Shown: positions 32,371 to 44,437 of the stretch, one piece after another | Numbering within the stretch: position 1 is the first letter of the stretch | How the letters are laid out: each line of letters opens with the position of its first letter | Assembly: GCA_019828545.1 (NCBI GenBank) | Contig: JACVRA010000138.1 | Coordinates: 1 to 64,000 of the forward strand | Length of the DNA stretch: 64,000 nt | DNA from: Paracamarosporium sp. OC-R06-R3 | Taxonomy: Eukaryota > Ascomycota > Dothideomycetes > Pleosporales > Didymosphaeriaceae | Direction: 5' to 3' | Notes under the pieces: generated by a model | Database searches by the model: none | The model's input: the letters and a program-made list of their open reading frames with translations, nothing else | Told to the model about the DNA's origin: nothing | Translations under genes and position numbers: made by a program

Positions 32371-32867
32371 GCTTCAGATGGAAGAGCCGGCTACGTTCAT
32401 GTGTGTGACCCCACGGTCGGCCGGCAGGTCAGACGCGGGCGCGGAGAGAGAAACGGCGGGCGGAGTGGCTGGTCTGCTCCATGGAGGGACAATGCGAATG
32501 ATGCCCGTACCAAGGCACAAGCAGCGAGAGACAGGCAAACGGGTGCGTGGGCGGCAAGCTGCGCGCAAGGCGTGCTTGCGGCGGGTTTGGGGGGTCTGGG
32601 AGCGAGGGGGGGTGGTGGTGTGGGTTGAGCAAGACACGAAAGTCGAACGGGTGAGTAACGCCGGAGCCACTCGCTTGGGAATGCGCCGGCGGGACCCTTC
32701 ACCAACAACACCAGCCGCTAGCCCTTCCGCATTGGTACCGATCGGGAACCATATACACAAAAGCACTTGGCCGCACACGAGGCTGACGTCCCCTCCAAGC
32801 AGGGGTGCTCACCGGAAAGGTACTTTCACTCGTCTCATCAGTCCACACCCCACCGTCACCTCCCAGC
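32371..32867. promoter_or_regulatory. Divergent promoter region of EST1-like and ZNF511-like genes
   Basis: 497 bp between divergent starts. GC-rich, no gene seen. Both flanking genes are conserved housekeeping types. Confidence 0.45.
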
Positions 32868-33876
32868 ATGCGACTCAAGCGCTCACGCTCGGACTCGCTG
32901 TCGTCTTCAGAAGCCCCCACGACGCCGTGTTCTGTAGAAGTCAAGATCGTCCACCTCGATGCTGAGAGTGCCGTGTCTGACCACGCCGCCGTCATGAAAT
33001 GCTCGCTGCCGCCCCACGGGCCGCTCACCTTCACCTCGTTTGACGACTATGACGTGCACTACCAGAAGACGCACATGAACCGGTGCTCAGACTGCCACAA
33101 GAATTTCCCAGACCAGCACTTCCTGGGTCTGCACATTGCCGAGAATCACGACCCCATAAGCGCAGCCAAGCGGGATCGTGGTGAGAAAACTGTAGGTGAA
33201 ATTGTCCCGTGCTTCATCAAGTAAATAGTCTGTGCATAAGACTCAGCAAAACACGCCACCCGGACCAAACTGACCACCGCCTACCCAGTACGCCTGCCTT
33301 GTCCCCACCTGCGACCGCCTATGCTCCACCCCGCATAAGCGGCGCCTCCACTGCATCGACAAGCACCAATTTCCAAGGAACTACGACTTCTTCATTGTAA
33401 ATGATGGCATTGATCGTCGGAGCTCCATGCTCAGGGCACCGCACCGGAGACGCTCGAGCACGGTGAATTCGACTGCTTCGGCGTCTGGGGGGAGATGGGG
33501 GGGAAGCGTGGGTGGTGCTCAGGGGGAAGGTATGGATGTTGTTCAAGACGATGAAAATGAAGGGGGTGAAGGGGAAGAAGAGGATGAGGAGATGGAGGGG
33601 AAGGGTGTGGCAAGAGCGCCGGTAAAGTTACGCGGGAGAGGAGGGTTTGGTCATCCGAGGGGGAGTCGTGGGTCGGGTCGGGGTTGGGGTCGGGGTCGAG
33701 AAGGTGGACAGTTACCGTCGCTCCCACAGACGACTGGTCAATCATCCGCCCAGAGTGTACCTGAGAAGACAGCAGCAGCAGACCCCATGGAGGGTCTTAC
33801 TTCGAGCATGTCCGCACTGCAATTCGTGCCTCACAGCCTGTATGCACGAGGTCGAGGCAGAGGCCGTGGAAGTTGA
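32868..33876 (+). CDS. C2H2 zinc-finger protein, ZNF511-like
   Basis: Two exons, 32868-33191 and 33289-33876 (intron 97 bp), 303 residues. The N-terminal half has degenerate and true C2H2 fingers: MKCSLPPHGPLTFTSFDDYDVHYQKTH, then CSDCHKNFPDQHFLGLHIAENH, and after the junction YACLVPTCDRLCSTPHKRRLHCIDKH followed by FPRNYDF. This order, with the FPRNYDF end, is that of ZNF511 and its fungal relatives, whose role is unclear. The C-terminal half is different: an acidic stretch (EGGEGEEEDEEMEG) and RGG-type repeats (RGSRGSGRGWGRGREGG and a terminal RGRGRGRGS), suggestive of RNA binding. The start at 32868 has a short basic Ser-rich lead; the upstream open frame to 32805 is not needed. Confidence 0.82.
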
Positions 33877-33942
33877 AACGTTGATATTGAAATCGGACAA
33901 GCGGAGCTGGGCGTTGCGAGCTCGAAGAAATCCATCACTTGT

Positions 33943-35552
33943 TCACTCGTCGACCTTCTTCTTCCCCCACCACCGCATACCTTGAGCGTACCATTTCTTC
34001 TTGACTGTCCCTGGCATCACGTCTGTAGCCTGGATCCTAGCCAATTCCTGTCTCGCCTTCCACTCCTCCTTGAATTTTGGGAAAAGCCTCAGCGAGTAGA
34101 ATATCGCCATCGTACAGACGGCCAGGACAATTAACACGACGATAGCCCACCACAACGGCGGCCCGCCGTTGATCTCTTTCAAATTCATGCCGAATATCCC
34201 AGTCACAATCGACACAGGGAGATACACGCTTGCAACCTGCGTCAACCACGCGTTTCGCCGTGCCTGCTCAATGCTCAATTTGGCCTGTTCGATGCTCAAC
34301 CTACTTTCGCGCACACTGATCGAGCTCATGAGGAGCTGAAACGTGTCCATGAGGAACCGTTGGAGCTTTTCGGCGTCCTCAAGGACGCGGTGGAGGTTCT
34401 GGATTGGGTGATCGATACCGTCTGGCATTAAAAGGGATTTGTCTACTCCGCTAAATTTGGGGAGGGCGAGAAAGTACTCAGGTAAGGTAGCAGGACGCCA
34501 TCTCAAAGTTTCATTCACGACCGTGAGTACATAATCGAGATCTTCACGCCGACTGTGGAGTTGGTCGTTGGTGGTGTCCGTGGGGTTGCGCAGGTCGTCG
34601 AAACTGATGTTGTGGATTTCCGAGGCCAGGTAGCGCAGGTTTGTTTCCCACAGGGAGCTACTGATCATATAGAGCATGGGATGGCCGGGTAGCACACCTT
34701 TGACATCGTCGAAGAGGAGGGATGTGTGCCAACCATGCTCGAACACGCTATAGAGCGAGTCAAAAAGGCGATAATGCGGGCGATAAATTAGCTGGGGGAG
34801 AACGATGCCAACGCGGCTGTTGGAATATTGCAGTCGGAGCGTTGTCCGAATATTGCGGTTCGAAGGTTCCAGGTTGCGAACTATATTAAGAGGTGCGTCA
34901 ACCAGGAATAGATCTAGGCATTGTGTTAGCTTCCTAATGGATTATTGGGTCCGGACGCACAAAGATTTGGCAGTGCACGGCAGTATGAAATGCGCGTATT
35001 CGACTGAACGGAACGTTTCCACACTTCCAAGCACTTCCTTGGAAAAACGTTCGGACGAGTCGGCATTGCTTCACCATAGCCATATCCTGCTCCCAAATGA
35101 TGATACTCAATCATGCCATCTAAATGTGCACATGTCTCCTCGGACACTTTTCTGTGATCGTCGACACCCGGCACCCAGGACCAGCGGATACGTTCGTCCC
35201 AGAAACGATCTATGTCTACGTTTTTTGCATGATTAGCGAAGAAGGTAGGGCTTATGTTCCATGCTGGCCCAATCACGCCAATATATGCAGGCGGAATGTT
35301 CTCAATAATGCAGACAGCGGTGTTCCCATTCCGCCGGTCATCCTCGACGCACTGAAGCAGATAGTTTATGGGTGACAGAGACTTTGTTCCGAGGCCAACG
35401 AAGCACTCACGATACGGGCTTGACCCGAAATAAGCTATCTCATATGTCGACGGATTTGGTGTATTGGAGAAACTCTGGGTTAATGTGTCATCTGAGGCTT
35501 CTGTTAGTACTTCGGCGATGTACTCCTCTTTTGACAACTGTGCGTAAGACAT
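33943..35552 (-). CDS. CorA-like Mg2+ transporter family protein
   Basis: Two exons on the minus strand (35552-34961 and 34913-33943; intron 47 bp, donor GTGCGT), 520 residues. CorA-family channels carry divalent cations and have two C-terminal helices with a GMN signature between them. Here helix 1 is VASVYLPVSIVTGIFGMNL with intact GMN, followed by KEINGGPP, then helix 2 (LWWAIVVLIVLAVCTMAIFY). The long cytosolic N-terminus (about 400 residues) has FFANHAKNVDIDRFWDERIRW and a helical segment with the duplicated SIEQAKLSIEQA, as in many ascomycete CorA-like proteins of unknown role. It ends tail to tail with the zinc-finger gene, 66 bp apart. A 34-bp sequence around the start codon is repeated about 112 bp upstream. 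Ion specificity cannot be judged. Confidence 0.82.
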
Positions 35553-36402
35553 TCTTGAGATGATCAGGGTGGCAGTATGCTATTGCTGGGTGTTATATAT
35601 TGACTGAGGAAGCTATGCACTAATCAGCAACGTTGAAGCTAGAATTGGCTTACGTATCCTTACTTCTTGAAATGATCGGGGTGGCAGTATGCTAGACACT
35701 GTCGACACGTTTCTGTGACTGAGAAATCCGGAGTGTACTCGGTAGAGGTTTGAGGTTGCTTAGGGTGATGCGATGGTTCTATGCAGCAGTTGAAGACTTT
35801 ATCCGAAGTGTACGTTTTTGATGCGGTTTTGTCTGGTGAAAGTGTTGCTATGAAGTTCAGCTGGCACAGTCGCGTGCGCTCAGGGGGTTAAGTAACGAGG
35901 GGCCAAGAGCAAACATCTGCGCCACAAACGTGCAGGCTCGAAGAGCAAATGCGTTAACGAGCTTCAAAGCGTGATCAAACTTATTAACATCGTGATCCAT
36001 TGAATCCTCTTCTGGGGTACGTATATCTCCGACATTGTGTTGATCCAGAGTACATCATACGTGATGGGGATGAATTTGGTGGTACGTGCGCTCCGCCACT
36101 TACCTGAGCCTCTCGTCCCCGCCACTACTGCGGCGGAACTCATCACCTCCACCGTCACATCATCTCCTTGCGGCGCACTGCTCTGTTTTCGGCATGGCTT
36201 GGCCTTATCCATGAAGACGTTTGTGTTTCTTGGCTGAGTTTTGCTATAGCACATTTCTACACACGCAGGCACTGTTGATATATAAAGTTTAGAAAAAGAT
36301 ACTGGGTTACGGATCGCAAGACCAACTACCGAGCGCTCCTCGACCAATACCGGCCACGACCGACAACTTTCTACCTTCTGTATTATTCCTGACCGGTATC
36401 TG
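35553..36402. other. Intergenic, divergent promoters, one 34-bp direct repeat
   Basis: Between the CorA-like gene (minus) and the BTB-like gene (plus). The sequence TTCTTGAGATGATCAGGGTGG at about 35552 recurs with two changes at about 35664, both running into GGCAGTATGCT. No gene seen. Confidence 0.45.
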
Positions 36403-37692
36403 ATGGCCGATACTAAAATGGCAGAAGAAGAAGGCGCCCTCCTCGTCATCGCTCTCGCAGGCGACCTCATACTAGACGTGAGCCAGGCAGAAGACGGAGC
36501 CCCCAGTTTCTCGTACCGTGTTGATTCGAAAGTGCTCCGAGATAGCTCGCGATACTTCGAGAATCTACTAAGCAACCGCTTCAGCGAAGGAGAACAACTG
36601 TCAGCAGCGCTCGAAGCTTTGAAACTAGCTGGGCACTTAAATCTCGCAGATGCGCCCGTCGATGCGTTGCCTCGAATCGCTATTGTTGATGTCGGCAGAA
36701 CAAGTGCTTCAAGCATACGGAATTTAGTTGCCGACTTCCTACGTGCCATCCACGGGCAAGACCTATCTGTTGCCATGCCGCCTGTATCGAACCTAGCCAA
36801 CCTCGCTGTGGTTGCCGATCGATTCGATGCGACCGACGCTCTCTCGCGATATGTGCGGAGGAAGAAGTACGGGGCGTTGCTGGATGCGAAGTCGGCCAAG
36901 GGACGAATAAGCACAGGCATGACTGAGGAACGGGTGCGGCAGAAGCTGCTGGTCGGGCTGTTATTTGATCATGCGCCCTGGGTCACGCGGTACTCGAAGC
37001 ATTTGATCCTGCGAGACTCATCTCAATGGCAACCGGGCGTAGAAGAGGACCACACAAAGCCTTTATGGTGGAATCTACCGAATGGGCTCGAAGATGAGCT
37101 CATACAGCGACGAGAGTATATACTCGAGACGATCAATTCACTGCAATCACATTTCCTCAAGCTGTATACTTCTGGCGAGCGTCAATGCAAGCTGGGCTAC
37201 GACACTTCCATACAATGCGACTCCTTCCAGCTAGGTGAAATGGTACGTTTCTTTACCAGGCTGGGAACATTACGGTTGCAGGGTACCATCTATGACAACA
37301 CTGAACCGACGTACCACACTGGAGATATCGAACGGTTGTTAGAGTCGCTCCGTCAATGTTCATCATACCAAGTCGATCGTAACCATGCCCACTGCGGTCT
37401 ACGAACCAGGATCATTCCTCTTGTCGATTTGGTTCAGAATCAGCTATGTTTAGACACAACCAGCCTCGATATCGGCATATGCCTTGAATGCTGGAACAAA
37501 AATCGGGACACATACGCCTGGTCTGTTGCGAAGAGACCGGTATTGTGGGCTCAACCTAGGTCCTTGACCGGTAACCGGATGCTTGCAAAGGGACATTCAA
37601 GGACGCCTAGTAGTTGCCTCAACAGACATGTGGTAGTTCGCGACCTGTTTATGGCCACTGAAAGGGACTGGACGGCTCGAGATGCCTGCTGA
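36403..37692 (+). CDS. BTB/POZ-like protein of unknown function
   Basis: Single exon, 429 residues. The N-terminus resembles fungal BTB/POZ-domain proteins: GDLILDVSQ, then SYRVDSKVLRDSSRYFENLLSNRF, the pattern seen where the strand B1 to helix A2 region gives dimer contacts. A helical part follows (LANLAVVADRFDATDALSRYV), then about 250 residues with LLVGLLFDHAPWVTRYSKHLILRDSSQW. Several cysteines near the C-terminus (CGLRTRIIPLVDLVQNQLC, CLECW) might bind metal, but no full motif is evident. Such families are common in Pezizomycotina and mostly uncharacterised. The last 50 residues are Arg/Ser-rich and could be an artefact if an unseen intron changes the end. Start chosen at the first ATG; MAEEEG four codons later is an alternative. 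Confidence 0.7.
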   Translation: MADTKMAEEEGALLVIALAGDLILDVSQAEDGAPSFSYRVDSKVLRDSSRYFENLLSNRFSEGEQLSAALEALKLAGHLNLADAPVDALPRIAIVDVGRTSASSIRNLVADFLRAIHGQDLSVAMPPVSNLANLAVVADRFDATDALSRYVRRKKYGALLDAKSAKGRISTGMTEERVRQKLLVGLLFDHAPWVTRYSKHLILRDSSQWQPGVEEDHTKPLWWNLPNGLEDELIQRREYILETINSLQSHFLKLYTSGERQCKLGYDTSIQCDSFQLGEMVRFFTRLGTLRLQGTIYDNTEPTYHTGDIERLLESLRQCSSYQVDRNHAHCGLRTRIIPLVDLVQNQLCLDTTSLDIGICLECWNKNRDTYAWSVAKRPVLWAQPRSLTGNRMLAKGHSRTPSSCLNRHVVVRDLFMATERDWTARDAC

Positions 37693-38705
37693 AAGGCTGA
37701 ACACAGAAAACACCCTTGCGGATGAACCACGAAGGGTGTTACCTCTGGACCCGGTTGCAATGACAGCCATCAAACGAAGCGAAGCTGCACGGCTGGGGTA
37801 ATACAAGGCACAAGGGCTACATCCAGGCAAACTATCCAGTCTCTCGGCCCTGACTGCGACCACCTTCATATTCCTGAGGCAACCAACAGCTCGGAGTTTT
37901 CCCCTGCCTCGGACCTTACCATGCACGCAAGCATGGCCCGTACCTGTTCATTCCAGCCCTATGAAGCCACAGCCGTTGCAATTCAGCCTAAGGCAGAGAC
38001 GAGGGTGTCCGGAAAAGTTCACACTGGTGCAATATAGATTTCCATCACGTTCTCGGACAACAGTTTTAGCAGCCGGTAGCAGATAGTAGACGAGGGCCTC
38101 AAAATCAGCCTCCGGATATGCCTTGTTAGCACAGTTGGGAGTACTGATGCAACTGAAAATCCCAGATGCAGTTAGTTCATTGCGGGGGGTTCACTCTTCT
38201 GGTGGAACGGTTCATGTACCGTAACCATGGGTGCCATTTGTGCACAATTTCTCGTTCACGAGCAAATCAGGTATCGCTGGTGTGATCAGAGAGCAAAAAT
38301 TGATGTGCTGCGGCTATGCGCAGGTAGGCTGAGTCGCCTAGTCTGTTGACCGAGGCTGTGCGCGAACGCGGGACATTCAGCCCAACCAACAGTAGCGCAC
38401 CTTTGCAAAGTGGCTTGTTAGGAATACGCCGTGGAGGCATGTGTAATTTCTCTGATCTGGCACGTTAGTGTCTCATGTCGGTCAGAGATTTGGAGTGGCT
38501 CGTTCAGCCACACAAGGCAGCATCAGGCAGAGTGGGAGGCATGTTTGTTTGTCAATCACAGTACAACAGATTAAGACTATAAGAAATACGCGCGAGCCAC
38601 GGTTGGATGCTTCAATCACGGTGCATTAGCTCATAACACAGAACCTGCCTGCTGATTTGGGTTGCATGCATAAGTACAGCAAGTACTAAAAGACCTCTCT
38701 CACCC
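37693..38705. other. Intergenic, no gene seen
   Basis: No ORF with recognisable motif on either strand. It includes the promoter of the vWA gene. Confidence 0.4.
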
Positions 38706-39882
38706 ATGTCATCAGCCATCGCTACTTGCTTACTCAAACATCACCACAACGCTCCTCCTCCTCCCCCTCCTCCTCCTCCTCCTCCTCCTCCTCCTCGCAT
38801 ACCTCAAACCCGCAATACATCGCTAGTAGGCGCTCACTCGCAACCAAACCTGAACGGCATGCTCGACAGCTTGAAGAAGAAGCTCTCCAGGCGAGGCTCA
38901 AACCCTATTGAGTCGGCTGAGATAAATAAGTCGACAACTCAACGTGGGTATCTTACGCCCAATAACGGCAATTTGTTCACCTCAAGAGCTCCGGCTACTC
39001 GACGTCCTAGTAAGACGCTCTTTCTCCTCTGCTCATGATCGTACTAACAACCCTCAGGTGGCTCCGGTGGCAATCCTTTCGTACGACAGGGCGCATATGA
39101 CCCACCACCAGCGTACACTGCGAGCCCTACAAACCCGGCACCTATTACAATCGAAAATTCTACAATTCCTGCTCCAGATAACGATCCATATGCCTTCCTC
39201 GAGACCTTTGACACTGTCTTCTTAATCGATGACTCAGGCTCAATGTCAGGGGCCCGCTGGCGCCAGGTTGAGCAGGCCCTCAAGGTTATTGCACCTATCT
39301 GCGCTTCGCGTGATGAGGATGGTGTTGATATACATTTCCTCAACGATACGAGGATTTGGGAACACCAATGTACGGCCAGCAACATTATCGAAATCTTCCA
39401 AACTGCTCGGCCTAGTGGCCAGACGTTCACCGGTAAGCGTCTCTATGAGATTCTTGCCCCATACCTTCAGAGGTATAAGAAGAACCCGAAAACCAAGCCG
39501 ATGAACATCATCGTCATCACAGATGGTGAGGCCCACGATGATGTAGCGGGCACTATCCAAGCTGTTGCAAAGAAGCTCGACAAATGGGAAGCTCCGCCGT
39601 GGCAGGTGGGCATTCAGTTCTTCCAAATTGGTAATGATCCCGATGCTCGCACGATGCTCAAACAGCTTGACGATGAGCTGGCGGGAGATGACGACCTGCG
39701 TGATATCGTCGACACGGTGCCCTTCACCAGTGAAAACGGTGGCGAGCTGTCAGCGACAGGCATCATGAAGGTAGGCATCCCAACAACCCTAGGCTATTGA
39801 CAAGCTAATTCGAATGCAGGTCGTCCTCGGTAGCGTCAACCGCCGCCTAGACCGGAACTCTAAGGAACTTCACCGGTCATGA
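38706..39882 (+). CDS. von Willebrand factor A (vWA) domain protein
   Basis: Three exons, 38706-39009, 39058-39770 and 39820-39882 (introns 48 and 49 bp), 359 residues. A vWA domain covers most of exon 2 and has a complete metal-ion-dependent adhesion site: DDSGSMSG (DxSxS), the Thr of GQTFTGKRL, and the Asp of IVITDGEAHDD. It is an intracellular fungal vWA protein of unknown partner. Exon 1 encodes a low-complexity lead: 14 consecutive prolines from a CCT repeat, then LDSLKKKLSRRGSNP. If translation starts instead at the ATG at 38859, the protein has 308 residues and the proline tract is 5' UTR. The short third exon adds VVLGSVNRRLDRNSKELHRS. I favour neither start strongly. Confidence 0.85.
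38752..38796 (+). repeat. (CTC/CCT)n trinucleotide repeat
   Basis: About 15 CTC units with one interruption (CCCCCT). In the vWA frame it reads as polyproline, so unit changes would vary tract length without frameshift. Confidence 0.85.
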
Positions 39883-42800
39883 CGATTATGTCACTCTTTC
39901 CTAGAGCAGATTGATACGTTTTTCCATTTCATCTCCTTCCTCCAAAAAATTGGACAGGCCTGGTAACGGTCACGAAAATTTTAGATCAAAGGCCGGCGTT
40001 CTTGGTTGGGCACTCAGGCACACACGGTGCCACGGTATGGGTGGGTCAGTTGCTTCAATCAAGATACCCGACCACCGCGTCCATGCTTCAGACCCCAAAA
40101 TGTGTGTTCCAAACTGCATTAGATTTCTCATCATTCATACAATTGAGCCAAGAATAGATTTCACGGCTTCCCCCACGGAAGTCCTATGTAATGTCAAATG
40201 AAAGCTTTTTCTCCCAACTTTAACCAATCAATCAACTTCTGGTAACTGATAGTGCATATGCGGGACCGCTCGTATGAACACGTGGTGAACACAGAGTCGG
40301 TGAGGTGGAGGGGTAAGTGTGCCTAGCGAGGCTGATTTTGTAACTCCATCCAATCCTCTTGGGCTTCCTATCTCCGTGCATGCTTGCAAAGCACTTGGTC
40401 CGAAGGTACCATTAGATGGGTAACGAAGCAAATACATCGTCGGATGTAACGGTAGCAGGTATGCACGGAGCGTCGCAATTAAGGGTGGATAGTATTTACC
40501 AATATGCAAAGCAGGCACCCTTCATGCCGCAGAAGGGGTGATGAGCTAAATCCGTATCAAACCCGCTTTTATTATTACGCACACGGGTTACTAAATCCTT
40601 GGTATAACAGAGATTGCAAGCATCTGCAACAGGGGAGTTCGTTCTTACCATATAGCTCTGCACTTTAGATGCCATCCAAACTGGGTATGGAAGTGATCTA
40701 ATCACTTACCGGTAGTAATAGCCTTGATGCGCTTTTACTCTCTCTTTGTAGATGGATTGAATTAATCACTCCTGGAAATGGGTTGGCCAGCATTCTCGAA
40801 TAGAAGACTCTACGGTATCACTTGACAGAGAAAACAAATGTCTTCGTCCATGATACCGAACGCAATGCGCAAATATACTAATGCCTAACATGAATTACGA
40901 CCCACCATAACACCATCTCACCACTCAACGCTACAGTCCTCATGCATCACCTCGTTAGTTTTATATCTAACCTCTCTGTGTCTAATACCAGACCCACCAT
41001 CGCGTCTCCGTCGACATCACCAGACCAGAATTTTCGTAATCATGACCAGCGTGCATACGTACGTAAATACGTACACCTATGTCGTTCCAAAGAAAGCAAG
41101 CTCATATTACAAGCGGTGTTTCTTCAACCCAAAGGATCGATGCATTACACTGCCATCAGTATCCGATCTGCCGATCTCCACCTCCATCTTAAGATGCATA
41201 CATCCTTGGCAAATTGGCAATTAGATTTATCTGAGTTTGTGTACAAGGCAGATTTGCCGGCAGTCGGATGGAGGGCGTGATTGCGTGATGGTTTGGGACA
41301 CTGGTATGTGCGTCGTTGTGTGGGGTGGGCAAGGGAGGATGTTGGGGTGGTCAGATAGAATATGCCTTAGGGTATCGCGGGTGGATTGAGGGCGGGTAAT
41401 ATGTGTGTTTGGTCGTCGGGTTGTGTATACTTGTTGGGGAAGGTTGCGTGAGGATTAGTAGGTAATGGATGACCGGAATGGTCTTGTGAATGAATAAGGA
41501 ATGGTGGTAGCGGTATGGCTTTGAAGCATATTCTTGATGGGAGAGCTACACTGCTCAGCTCATAATGTTTTAAATCACTTTTTAATTTGGGGCTTATTAT
41601 GGAAGCTATGATCATGTCTGAACTTGATGTCGCGTTGTTTCAATTAAATTTGTTGAAGAGCCTTAGAGAGGCGCCTTTGTAAGGCACCTTCTCCATCCTG
41701 TAACCAGAGGCTAAACGGACTGAGTTCGAACTAGACGATGTGAACAGCTCATAGTGGGGCACAGTCGAAATTCGAATCAGACGGGCGTATCTGGAGACGT
41801 CGGTTTTATAACCACTTCCGGTAGCGCTTATGACTCAAGTGCAGCCGTACGGTTGTAGCTGAACATGAAAAAGGCAGCGAGCACTTGCACGAGGAACCAT
41901 ATGATGCAATCGGCGCCGGTCTGCCTTGCGACCTGTCGAGTCAAGTGCTGCTCCTGCCCGATTGCCCCATCCGTCGTCGCTTATAGCACACCCCTCTGGC
42001 CCCCCGTCATACTCCGGAACTTAATTCCCCGATGCAATGCACAGATATACTGTATGTCGAATATACCGATCATTCTCATTTCGGATTTACTGAGACCTTT
42101 TTCTAGGTTGGTCAGCAGAGGTAAACAACACTCACAGCCACATCCAGGCCTCTTTGTGCACCTTGTCACTGCAAACGATGTTGTAAGAGCATCTGAATAA
42201 GCCATGGACCTCTCGATTACTTATTCAAATACGTTCTCGGGTGTGTCCTTGAGTTCTGGTAGTTGCATAGCTTGTGTAACGTGCTTCTCTAGAGACACTC
42301 TGAAATCAGGGTTTCACAACTTAACGTCTCCCATAAATACAACATAGATCCCAAAAGAAATACGTCGATTGTAATGGACGTATAATAAGAAACCGTTGAA
42401 TCAGCGAAAGCTGATTTGATCGATTATTCATCATTCTCTTTCCATTGAAGTTGATGGGCTAGGACCACCGTAGTTCCGTGATAGGTCAACAGCATCAAGA
42501 TTGGTTTGTTGAAGCGATACCGATGGATCGCAGTGATGGATACTGTGAGGTAACAGATACTAACGGACGTAAATTGGCAAGGTTCAACAATTTTGCAGTT
42601 CCAAAGTTTGAGAATTTATCTTCAAAAGCAGACTCTATCTTGCGCAAGCAGCACGGTTGAGAGCTGCTGAAAATAGCGTCCTCAGTGAGATTTTACCTGT
42701 TCCGATGGAGGTTGTTACGTACTTGGCTTGCTGATGGCTGTAAGGCAACAGTTCAGTCTTTTCCCGAATAATATTTTAGTCCCTAATTACACAGTAGTCT

Positions 42801-44393
42801 AGATTAGTGAAGATCATGTTCTTCTCCACTGACATCCTTCCAGCTTAGGATCATGAATTCATTGATCACAGCGGATAATGTAGAAAGTTCTTGTAACGCC
42901 ATTCCTCAAGGTCGACGTTCTTTATACTGTGGACGTAATACCCACGTCGCTGCTGTTACGTCTGGGAAGTAAAACTTTGAAAGTCTTTTGAATGCGAGTG
43001 TATGTGGAGATAATATCCAGCTTGATTCACTCAAACCCCCGTATTTGTCTCGAGTCTCTTATCAACAGTTTCCAGCATTATCGTCCTAGTCACACTGTTT
43101 TGAAGAAGCTGTCTCCTTGATGTTAGATGTGCAGACAATATATAGATATGGCGGTAATACCAATTATTAACGAGCTCAATAACCTAATCATCCATCTGTT
43201 AACTGGTTACTCTGTCCCTTGATTCATCTACAGGCCAAAAGGAAAACGAACCAATACCACGTTGACACGCCAGAAAAAGAATATCGCAGAAAAAGATATT
43301 ACAGAAAGAGAAGAGCAGAGTCTTTTATGACCGATGCATATGCACAGGCAAGACAAAAGAAAGAGTAAGTTCAATGTAGAATAGCAACGGAGAATTAAGG
43401 ACACAAATTTACTCATGATTGCATACATCATCCCGCCTGGAAAACGTACCTCGCAGACTAGATCGAGTTCCTAATGGCATCTAGCCGATACAATGAACCC
43501 GTATCCTGGTAATAGATGCTTTCTGCGTACCGGTCGTGTTTCCCGAAGACATACTTTCCCCACGAATAGAGCTCGACCCTCAATACAAACACAAGCTTCA
43601 ATATTACGCTTATAATACTCACACGTATTATTTGTTAAATCATCCTACAAATCAAGGCTGGCTTTCTCTGATCTTGACTTATAATCTTGACGGAATAGCG
43701 CAAGTATATAGAATTTTACTGGTCGTGCAACGAGACTAATCTTTTGCAGAGTGAAGTATGCTAAGTTTTTTCGTATTAACCTCTAATGAGGATAACTCGA
43801 ACATCAAGAATGATGGGGGAGCGGGAGGTCAGGGTGGAGCGCATTTTGTAATGCTGGCTTGTTGGTAGAATTTCCATTCATGGAGATTCGTGGTTGTTAC
43901 AGTGGCAGATCCGAAACGAGAGAGATCCCGATACAGGATGGTAAGCTGACATGAATATGTGTGGTGGGCCAGCAACGTTTTCAGCTACCCCTGAGTATTC
44001 GTTTCCCTCGCGTACAGTCCTCAATTCATCTTCCTGGAACAGATATCTTACAGTTTTGCATTTATATGTGGTCGATATAGATAGATATAGTTTTCCCAAC
44101 ATTTACTCCTTGAGAGATAAGGCGTATGTAGTTTTGAAAGACTTCTGAAGCACGTCTGTTCATAGTGATGGAGGTGAGTGATAAATCATATTAGCATTTT
44201 TCGGCTTGTTTTCCAACTTATCTCGAAGAAAACATACGGCGTCAAGCGGGGCGACTCCTAGCGCTGCACCGCCAGACACATGAACGAGATTTGAAAGGAC
44301 ATACCACGTACCATGTGTACACAGGATGAGCATCATATCACTTTCCCTGGGGCCCAGCATGCGAAAATATCTCAGCACAAAGCGTTATCATAT

Positions 44394-44437
<44 letters not shown>

